Source: Gammaproteobacteria bacterium
GTDB lineage: Bacteria; Pseudomonadota; Gammaproteobacteria; Steroidobacterales; Steroidobacteraceae
Direction of reading: 5' to 3'
Assembly (NCBI GenBank): GCA_028293725.1
Contig: JAQGOE010000114.1
Span: 1 to 6,536, forward strand
Length of the DNA stretch: 6,536 bases
Made by a program: the position numbers and the translations under genes. This document shows positions 1 through 6,536 of this stretch, one piece after another (the stretch's first letter is position 1; the number at the start of each line of letters is the position of its first letter). Under the pieces are notes generated by a model. The model worked only from the letters and a program-made list of their open reading frames with translations. It was not told the DNA's origin and searched no databases.

Positions 1-641
1 GGTTTCAACACGCGGGTGAGTTGATCGAGCACGACGGCAGCATCCATCTTTGGCCAGACCGCCTTCGGGTCGGTGTCGATCCAGTAGAAATCGTGATAGA
101 CCTTGATCAGCAGCAGTGCATCGAGCGAGTGATCCGGCAGGTCCAGGTGTTGCAAGTCGACGGTGCGATGTTCGACGTTGGGCAGCCGGTTGTCCCGCGT
201 CCCGCGTCGCGCCGTTGGCGCTTCTCGGGATTCCCTTCGCTGCGCTTCGGTCGTCGCGCCATTGGCGCTTCCCGGGATTCCCTCCGCTGTGCTCCGGTTG
301 CCCGCCAGCCGCTTCTCCCAGCCGCCTTCGCTCCATTTGTCGTAGGCGGTGTTATTGAGCAGCAGGACGTGTCCCGACGGCCCGACGAGGTAGCTCAGCA
401 GCTCGCTGTAGTAACCGCCGCCCGCCATTACATCCGCGACTCGCATCCCCGGCTTGATGCCGGTGAGGCGCAGCAACTCCGCGGGATGCTCCGACTGGTC
501 GCGTTTCAGATCGTCAGCGTTGCGTCCCGCGTGTTGGACCGCGGCGTCATATATGTCGGTGGCGTGTGAGGCGGCATTCGCAAACACCGCGGCACCCCCG
601 AGTGCCAGACAAACGAGTACACCCTGGATTCTAGTTAGCAT
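1..641 (-). CDS. Class I SAM-dependent methyltransferase with signal peptide (COG4798-like), 3' end outside window
   Basis: The minus-strand frame is open from an ATG at 641 to the window edge (213 codons), so the C-terminus is missing. Residues 1-23 form a signal peptide: Arg4, a hydrophobic core, and Ala-Asn-Ala before the likely cleavage site. After a segment resembling the family's 'RDxxxHPAELL' stretch (about 48-58) comes SAM motif I, VADVMAGGGYYSELL (68-82). An acidic, hydrophobic strand, LDALLLIKVYHDFYW (173-187), fits motif IV. This matches the predicted-methyltransferase family COG4798, whose substrate I do not know. Residues 117-152 are a foreign-looking Arg/Glu/Ala-rich stretch encoded by the repeat at 186-300; removing them restores a natural-looking AGNR-LPNVEHRTVDL join. 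The gene lies 31 nt downstream of the diguanylate cyclase and is probably cotranscribed with it. Export is odd for an enzyme that needs cytoplasmic SAM. The methyltransferase fold is fairly secure; activity after the insertion is unknown. Confidence 0.85.
   Translation of the reverse strand, partial: MLTRIQGVLVCLALGGAAVFANAASHATDIYDAAVQHAGRNADDLKRDQSEHPAELLRLTGIKPGMRVADVMAGGGYYSELLSYLVGPSGHVLLLNNTAYDKWSEGGWEKRLAGNRSTAEGIPGSANGATTEAQRRESREAPTARRGTRDNRLPNVEHRTVDLQHLDLPDHSLDALLLIKVYHDFYWIDTDPKAVWPKMDAAVVLDQLTRVLK
186..300. repeat. In-frame inserted repeat element with flanking heptamer duplication
   Basis: The heptamer CCGGTTG occurs at 186-192 and again at 294-300. The copies are 108 bp (36 codons) apart, so everything between them keeps the methyltransferase frame. 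The neighbouring bases are also similar (CCGGTTGTCCCGCG against CCGGTTGCCCGCC), so the duplication may be 12-13 bp with a one-base difference. The unit between them is made of two 47-bp repeats plus a doubled TCCCGCG at 193-206. Seen directly: the duplication, the spacing and the lack of stop codons. Inferred: that the DNA was inserted into an intact methyltransferase gene, as happens with short palindromic elements such as the Rickettsia RPE family. No transposase is present. Confidence 0.65.
205..298. repeat. Two tandem 47-bp repeats, each with a GCGCC(A/G)TTGGCGC palindrome
   Basis: Copy A is 205-251 and copy B is 252-298. They agree at 42 of 47 positions, and the five differences are all transitions. 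Each has a near-perfect palindrome (209-221 and 256-268) and a second one, GGGATTCCC (227-235 and 274-282). Because 47 is not a multiple of 3, the methyltransferase frame reads the two copies in different phases (GIPGSANGATT from copy B, RESREAPTARR from copy A). This points to a repeat maintained as DNA or RNA rather than as a protein motif. From memory, similar GGGATTCCC-rich dispersed repeats occur in some Xanthomonadaceae; this was not checked. Confidence 0.8.
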
Positions 642-646
642 TGTGT

Positions 647-654
647 CTCCCCCC
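647..654 (-). promoter_or_regulatory. Ribosome binding site of the methyltransferase gene
   Basis: Read on the minus strand, GGGGGGAG ends 5 nt before the ATG at 641. It supports this ATG as the start, agrees with the signal peptide beginning there, and lies wholly in the 31-nt gap after the cyclase stop codon. Confidence 0.6.
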
Positions 655-672
655 AAAAGGCTACCAGTTGCG

Positions 673-2394
673 TTAAGCGGCTTGCGCGATCGCCACCTGC
701 ACCCGGTTGCGTCCCGACCGTTTCGCCGCATACACCGCCGCATCGGCCTGCGCGATGAGATGCTCCCCCCAAACTCCGAGCGTATCGCTCGTCGCCACTC
801 CGATACTACACGTCAGCTGGATCGGCACCCCGAACCCGTCGATGCGCACAGACTCAACTCGATTCCGGATGCGCTCCGCGATCGGATGTGCCGCCGTGAT
901 GTCCGCGCTGCTGAGGATGACGACAAATTCCTCGCCGCCGTACCGTCCGATGACATCCGACTGCCGCAGCTCCGCCTGGATCGGCGCAATGACCGCGCTC
1001 AGGCAGGCATCTCCGGCCGCATGTCCAAAGGTATCGTTGATCTCTTTGAAGTGATCGAGATCGATGAAGAGGAGTGCGATCGGCAGTCCCCGCGCCCGCG
1101 CGCGCAGGCAAGCGGCGTCGAGACGCTCGACGAGCGAGCGACGATTCAACACGCCCGTGAGCGGATCGGTTTGAGCACGTCGCTCCGCTTCGGTAAGTGC
1201 TGCGCGCTGCTCACGCAGCCGGTCGGCAACTCCCAACGCAACGAGGATGGCGGCCGCGACCGTCGATAGTGGCAGCCCGTAATAAAGGAGGCGCTCGGCG
1301 TTCTCGACCCGGTCGACGAGTAAGCGGATGCCCGTGGCGATGGCAACTGTTTCCAACATTCCCCAGGCGATCAGGAACCACCCGGCGGCGCGGTTGCCAC
1401 GTCGCCAGGCGAGAAATGCAACAACCAGGGTGAACACCGCCGACCCCACGAACACGACATTGCCGATTGCGGCGACCAGGCCGCCCAGCCCGATGAGGTG
1501 GGCGAGATTCGCAAATGTCAGGGCCACGAAGACCCAGGCTATCCAGCCGAAGACCCGGTAGACCCGTGGCGAGGAATGTTTGAGATCGGCAATCTCCCGG
1601 ATGAACAGGCAGGCGACCGCGCCACTGAGCGCTACCGGCACGTTCCACGTGAATGCGGAGACGGCAGTGCCGTACGACAACAGCGGCCAGTCGAACCCCT
1701 CGCCGGAGAAGTAGGCGAGATAGAGCGCCTCCAGGAAGAACATTCCCGGGTAGAGCAGAAAGAGCTTGTCCTTGAGGATGAGCCAGATGAGCAGCGATCC
1801 CAGCGCCATGGCAGTCAGAGCGCCCACCGCGAGCGCGATCATGCGGGAGTGTGCGGTGGCTCGGGCCAGCGTCGTATCGAGCCTCCCCACTGAAAAACGC
1901 AGGGAGTCGGCCCCATCCGCCTGGGTTGCGACGCGCAGGTACAGAGGCTGCCCCGCCATGGCGCCATTGGGCAGAATGAAGACACTGTCGTGAGCGCCCC
2001 CGAATTCCCGCAATTCGGTGGCATGCGGCAGCGGCTGGTCTACGCCGGTGCCCGCGGCAAAGGCATCGATGTGCTCGAACCAGCCGCCTCGGGCAATGAG
2101 AACCGGTATGCCGGGGTCCGGCCTACCGGCGGAGCTGAAGGAGGCGGGCACCCGCAGGCGGAACCACAGCGTTTCGGCAGGTGCCGCGGCCTTGTAGCGC
2201 GCGAAGGGCGAAAAACGGGAGTCGAGGGCGCCACTGGTGATCGACCCCACGGTGGCGTCCGGGCCCGAGGGGGGCAGGAGCTGCACATCGAGGGCTGGCA
2301 CGCTGGCCGCGGCATTCCCTGGGGACGCGAGACTCGTAGATGATATGAATACGGTCAGGCCCAAAAGCCAGGCCGCGAATAAGCAGCAACGCAC
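673..2394 (-). CDS. Membrane diguanylate cyclase with 7TMR-DISM sensor (GGDEF domain)
   Basis: This 573-residue protein should make cyclic di-GMP from two GTP at the inner membrane. A signal peptide (about 1-24) precedes a periplasmic beta-rich domain of the 7TMR-DISMED2 type (about 35-165). Seven hydrophobic segments follow (roughly 185-206, 211-230, 251-266, 281-302, 306-330, 338-359, 371-391), as in 7TMR-DISM. A short charged linker leads to the GGDEF domain: DPLTGVLNRR at 410-419, DLDHFKEIND at 445-454 with metal-binding Asp445, the signature GGEEF at 486-490, and SIGVA at 530-534. All catalytic elements are present, so it should be active. RQSD at 477-480, five residues before GGEEF, is a canonical inhibitory site for product feedback. 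There is no EAL domain. The start is GTG; upstream the frame has no ATG or GTG before a stop, and GGCGGAGG lies just before it. The ligand sensed outside is unknown. The methyltransferase follows as the likely second gene of the operon. Confidence 0.95.
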   Translation of the reverse strand: MRCCLFAAWLLGLTVFISSTSLASPGNAAASVPALDVQLLPPSGPDATVGSITSGALDSRFSPFARYKAAAPAETLWFRLRVPASFSSAGRPDPGIPVLIARGGWFEHIDAFAAGTGVDQPLPHATELREFGGAHDSVFILPNGAMAGQPLYLRVATQADGADSLRFSVGRLDTTLARATAHSRMIALAVGALTAMALGSLLIWLILKDKLFLLYPGMFFLEALYLAYFSGEGFDWPLLSYGTAVSAFTWNVPVALSGAVACLFIREIADLKHSSPRVYRVFGWIAWVFVALTFANLAHLIGLGGLVAAIGNVVFVGSAVFTLVVAFLAWRRGNRAAGWFLIAWGMLETVAIATGIRLLVDRVENAERLLYYGLPLSTVAAAILVALGVADRLREQRAALTEAERRAQTDPLTGVLNRRSLVERLDAACLRARARGLPIALLFIDLDHFKEINDTFGHAAGDACLSAVIAPIQAELRQSDVIGRYGGEEFVVILSSADITAAHPIAERIRNRVESVRIDGFGVPIQLTCSIGVATSDTLGVWGEHLIAQADAAVYAAKRSGRNRVQVAIAQAA

Positions 2395-2398
2395 ATCG

Positions 2399-2436
2399 CC
2401 TCCGCCTCGACGAACGCCGGAGGTATGGCCCCTCCG
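2399..2436 (-). promoter_or_regulatory. Diguanylate cyclase leader: Shine-Dalgarno with competing hairpins
   Basis: On the minus strand three hexamers follow each other: CGGAGG (2436-2431), CCTCCG (2423-2418) and CGGAGG (2404-2399). The last is the Shine-Dalgarno sequence, 4 nt before the GTG start. The middle one can pair perfectly with either: the first pairing (loop 7 nt) leaves the ribosome site free, the second (loop 13 nt) buries it. That is the layout of an anti-anti-SD/anti-SD/SD switch. The pairings are seen; regulation by them is inferred. Confidence 0.4.
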
Positions 2437-2521
2437 CCCTTGGACAGCGATCCCTGCTTCTTATGCTTTGAAACTCACGCTAAGAACCGCGAGCCGGTCA
2501 TCGTAAACAGTCATTCCGCGA

Positions 2522-2545
2522 CAATGCAATTGCCGCATTGCATTG
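2522..2545. promoter_or_regulatory. Perfect 9-bp inverted repeat, possible operator
   Basis: CAATGCAAT (2522-2530) and ATTGCATTG (2537-2545) are perfect inverted copies separated by 6 bp (TGCCGC). It is AT-rich within GC-rich DNA and lies in the divergent region, about 130 bp before the cyclase start and 75 bp before the -35 box of the rpsL promoter. Size and symmetry fit a dimeric regulator site; a hairpin at the 5' end of the cyclase transcript is the alternative. Confidence 0.45.
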
Positions 2546-2556
2546 GGGAACACGAC

Positions 2557-2583
2557 ATTATGCCCTGCCGCCCCTCCGCTCAA
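2557..2583 (-). promoter_or_regulatory. Weak candidate promoter for the cyclase operon
   Basis: On the minus strand CATAAT (2562-2557) matches the -10 consensus at 5 of 6 positions. TTGAGC (2583-2578) is a partial -35 box, but the spacer is only 15 bp. If used, transcription would start near 2550, immediately before the inverted repeat at 2522-2545. This is tentative, and other starts are possible. Confidence 0.25.
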
Positions 2584-2618
2584 GTCACCTTTCCCTGCTA
2601 CGGAAGTATGACGAGCGG

Positions 2619-2647
2619 TTGACACACCCCCACGCCCTACCTAGAAT
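2619..2647 (+). promoter_or_regulatory. Sigma70 promoter of the str operon / leader RNA
   Basis: TTGACA (2619-2624) is a perfect -35 box and TAGAAT (2642-2647) matches the -10 consensus at 5 of 6 positions, with the ideal 17-bp spacer. Transcription should begin near 2654-2656, giving an rpsL leader of about 190 nt. A strong promoter fits genes for ribosomal proteins and elongation factors. Confidence 0.8.
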
Positions 2648-2653
2648 CGCCGG

Positions 2654-2745
2654 CCTTTGTCGGTCCGGCCCTCACTGCACGCCGGTACCGAGAACAGCGA
2701 CTTACTAATACCGGGCCGCCTCATGCAGGCGGCCCGGTCTTCTTC
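2654..2745 (+). ncRNA. Putative rpsL leader / short RNA of about 90 nt
   Basis: The predicted transcript begins near 2654 and could end at the hairpin at 2710-2738. Its 5' part folds into a hairpin: TCGGTCCGGC (2660-2669) pairs with GCCGGTACCGA (2681-2691), giving ten base pairs with a bulged T2686 and an 11-nt loop. An 18-nt unpaired linker (2692-2709) leads to the terminator-like hairpin. No start codon with a ribosome site is evident in it. It may be an attenuated leader of rpsL or an independent small RNA; I recognise no known family. Confidence 0.4.
2710..2745 (+). terminator. Intrinsic terminator-like hairpin in the rpsL leader (possible attenuator)
   Basis: ACCGGGCCGCC (2710-2720) pairs perfectly with GGCGGCCCGGT (2728-2738) around a 7-nt loop, and is followed by CTTCTTCT. 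The 11-bp GC stem is very strong; the tail is pyrimidine-rich but has no long T run, so termination may be partial. It lies between the strong promoter and rpsL, about 100 nt before the start codon, and so could attenuate the whole operon. No plus-strand gene lies upstream in the window that it could otherwise terminate. Confidence 0.55.
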
Positions 2746-2773
2746 TAGCCGCGATTTGTCTAATTATTAAGGC

Positions 2774-2836
2774 GGCGCGATCGAATACCCGCTCGCGCCT
2801 GAGAGCGAAGGCGCTCGACGCAGGATCTTGGAGATC
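2774..2836 (+). promoter_or_regulatory. rpsL-proximal leader with alternative stems and ribosome binding site
   Basis: GGCGCGA (2774-2780) can pair with TCGCGCC (2793-2799). Alternatively CGCTC (2790-2794) pairs with GAGCG (2803-2807), or GCGCC (2795-2799) with GGCGC (2810-2814). GATCT (2824-2828) and AGATC (2832-2836) form a tiny stem around the Shine-Dalgarno GGAG (2830-2833), which is 11 nt before the rpsL ATG. The stems are short and a regulatory role is unproven. Confidence 0.3.
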
Positions 2837-2844
2837 ATCGAAGT

Positions 2845-3219
2845 ATGGCGACCACGGGTCAGCTCATCCGGCAACCTCGCCGGACGAAGGCGGAGAAAAC
2901 TAAGGTACCGGCGCTCGGGGCTTCCCCCCAGAAGCGTGGTGTCTGCACGCGCGTCTACACGACGACGCCGAAGAAGCCGAATTCGGCCCTCCGGAAGGTC
3001 TGCCGCGTGCGCCTCACTAACGGCTACGAAGTGACCAGCTACATCGGTGGCGAAGGTCACAACCTGCAGGAGCACTCTGTAGTGCTCATCCGCGGTGGTC
3101 GCGTGAAGGATCTTCCTGGCGTGCGGTATCACACGGTCCGCGGCAGTCTCGACTGCGCCGGCGTGGCCACCCGCAAGCAGGGCCGTTCCAAGTACGGCGC
3201 CAAGCGCGGCAAGAAATAA
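2845..3219 (+). CDS. rpsL: 30S ribosomal protein S12
   Basis: S12 sits at the decoding centre of the small subunit and contributes to tRNA selection accuracy. The 124-residue product is of standard length and matches the family along its whole length: [21 protein letters not shown] spans about 31-51, [17 protein letters not shown] about 62-78, and [16 protein letters not shown] 85-100. Lys43 and Lys88 are the residues found in streptomycin-sensitive strains. Asp89 is the residue methylthiolated by RimO in E. coli. The Lys/Arg-rich C-terminal tail is typical of rRNA binding. It is the first gene of the operon, behind a leader of about 190 nt, and rpsG follows after 12 nt. No anomaly was seen. 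Confidence 0.99.
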   Translation: MATTGQLIRQPRRTKAEKTKVPALGASPQKRGVCTRVYTTTPKKPNSALRKVCRVRLTNGYEVTSYIGGEGHNLQEHSVVLIRGGRVKDLPGVRYHTVRGSLDCAGVATRKQGRSKYGAKRGKK

Positions 3220-3720
<501 letters not shown>

Positions 3721-3728
3721 AGTGACCC

Positions 3729-3753
3729 GGCCTGACTGGCCCTCTACAGAGGA
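3729..3753 (+). promoter_or_regulatory. fusA ribosome binding site in potential hairpins
   Basis: The fusA Shine-Dalgarno sequence AGAGGA (3748-3753) lies 9 nt before the GTG start. Its AGAGG can pair with CCTCT (3741-3745), or with CCTC only around a 4-nt loop. Just upstream GGCC (3729-3732) and GGCC (3738-3741) form a stem that shares C3741 and so competes with the first. A translating ribosome finishing rpsG could open these structures, coupling EF-G synthesis to S7. Confidence 0.4.
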
Positions 3754-3762
3754 TTTTTAACC

Positions 3763-5850
<2,088 letters not shown>

Positions 5851-5863
5851 GCGAGAAACCTTC

Positions 5864-6536
5864 ATGGCAAAAGAGAAATTCGAGCGCAACAAGCCCCACG
5901 TGAACGTAGGGACGATCGGTCACGTAGACCACGGCAAGACGACGCTGACGGCGGCGCTGACGAAGGTGATGGCGGAGACGTACGGCGGCCAGTTCATGGC
6001 GTACGACCAGATTGACAAGGCCCCGGAAGAGAAGGCGCGCGGGATCACGATCTCGACGGCGCATGTGGAGTATCAGAGCTCCGAGCGTCACTACGCGCAC
6101 GTGGACTGCCCTGGGCACGCGGACTATGTGAAGAACATGATCACCGGTGCTGCGCAGATGGACGGCGCGATCCTGGTGGTGTCGGCGGCCGATGGCCCGA
6201 TGCCGCAGACGCGCGAGCACATTCTGTTGGCGCGCCAGGTGGGCGTGCCGTACATCGTGGTGTTCATGAACAAGGCGGACATGGTCGACGACAAGGAGCT
6301 CCTGGAGCTGGTCGAGATGGAAGTCCGTGAGCTGCTGGGGGTGTACAAATTCCCCGGCGACGACACCCCGATCATCATCGGCTCGGCGCTGAAGGCGCTC
6401 GAGGGCGATAAGAGCGAGATTGGCGTGCCGGCGGTGGTGAAGCTGGTGGCGGAGATGGACCGCTACATCCCGGTGCCGAAGCGTGAAATCGAGAAGCCGT
6501 TCCTGATGCCGGTGGAAGACGTGTTTTCGATCTCCG
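5864..6536 (+). CDS. tuf: Elongation factor Tu, 5' part (3' end outside window)
   Basis: EF-Tu carries aminoacyl-tRNA to the ribosomal A site as a GTP complex. The window holds 224 codons of the usual 390-400, which is the complete GTPase domain and the start of domain 2. Motifs are GHVDHGKT (19-26), RGITI (59-63), DCPGH (81-85, with the catalytic His85), NKAD (136-139) and GSAL (173-176). The effector region around Thr62 is intact. The gene starts 13 nt after the fusA stop with only a weak ribosome site (GGCGAGA at 5850-5856), so coupling to fusA is likely. Its codons favour G endings: by hand count Val is GTG 19, GTC 3, GTA 2, whereas the first part of fusA prefers GTC. This may reflect high expression, or conversion with a second tuf copy elsewhere. 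Confidence 0.99.
   Translation, partial: MAKEKFERNKPHVNVGTIGHVDHGKTTLTAALTKVMAETYGGQFMAYDQIDKAPEEKARGITISTAHVEYQSSERHYAHVDCPGHADYVKNMITGAAQMDGAILVVSAADGPMPQTREHILLARQVGVPYIVVFMNKADMVDDKELLELVEMEVRELLGVYKFPGDDTPIIIGSALKALEGDKSEIGVPAVVKLVAEMDRYIPVPKREIEKPFLMPVEDVFSIS

Noticed and set aside
186..300. CRISPR-like repeats
   Set aside because: There are only two directly adjacent copies, with no spacers and no cas genes.
21..569. A 182-codon plus-strand frame across the left end
   Set aside because: It is antisense to the methyltransferase, which has a signal peptide, SAM motif and ribosome site. The repetitive GFPSLRFGRR-like stretch in it comes from the 47-bp DNA repeats.
454..1269. A 271-codon plus-strand frame antisense to the cyclase
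   Set aside because: It overlaps the conserved GGDEF domain in mirror image, has no recognisable domain and no credible ribosome site.
2394..2396. ATG at 2396 as the cyclase start
   Set aside because: It is in another frame and stops after a few codons. The overlapping GTG at 2394 opens the full-length frame.
2397..2556. c-di-GMP riboswitch (GEMM) in the cyclase leader
   Set aside because: I saw no match to the conserved GEMM core that I could recognise by eye; only the SD-pairing hexamers and an inverted repeat are present.
2237..2622. Short plus-strand frames in the cyclase start and intergenic region
   Set aside because: They have no good ribosome site, domain or codon bias, and they overlap the divergent control region.
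2756..2786. Possible second rpsL promoter (TTGTCT ... TCGAAT)
   Set aside because: The spacer would be 19 bp and both boxes are poor. The upstream TTGACA-N17-TAGAAT is far better.

Overview
The window looks like chromosomal DNA of a high-GC gammaproteobacterium. The basis is the order rpsL-rpsG-fusA-tuf, the close match of the S12, S7, EF-G and EF-Tu proteins to gamma/betaproteobacterial sequences as I remember them, and consensus-like sigma70 and Shine-Dalgarno signals. A Xanthomonadales/Steroidobacteraceae-like source is a guess from the style of the proteins and of the repeat near the left end. It was not established by any search.

Left part (1-2394, minus strand): two genes that probably form a small operon. 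The upstream one encodes a complete membrane diguanylate cyclase (signal peptide, 7TMR-DISM sensory part, seven membrane segments, GGDEF domain with an intact active site and an RxxD inhibitory site). It is followed after 31 nt by a secreted-type SAM methyltransferase of the COG4798 type that runs off the left edge. The methyltransferase frame carries an in-frame insertion of about 108 bp, made of two 47-bp palindrome-containing repeats and flanked by a duplicated heptamer. This is the most unusual feature of the window.

Middle (2395-2844): a 450-bp divergent regulatory region without a gene. On the cyclase side it holds a perfect 9-bp inverted repeat and a leader in which an anti-Shine-Dalgarno sequence can pair either with the Shine-Dalgarno sequence of the GTG start or with an upstream copy of it. 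On the ribosomal side it holds a near-consensus sigma70 promoter, a bulged hairpin and a strong GC hairpin with a pyrimidine-rich tail. The promoter therefore sits over either an attenuated rpsL leader or a short RNA of about 90 nt.

Right part (2845-6536, plus strand): the str operon, with rpsL (S12), rpsG (S7), fusA (EF-G, GTG start) and the first 224 codons of tuf (EF-Tu). The gaps are 12, 51 and 13 nt. The products are two proteins of the 30S subunit and the two GTPases that drive elongation. The rpsL-rpsG gap is too short for the E. coli type S7 autoregulatory element, whereas the rpsG-fusA gap holds several potential hairpins, one of which buries the fusA Shine-Dalgarno sequence.

No tRNA, rRNA, CRISPR array, transposase or prophage gene was seen. 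The coding content is largely ordinary; the points of interest are the repeat insertion and the RNA leader structures.
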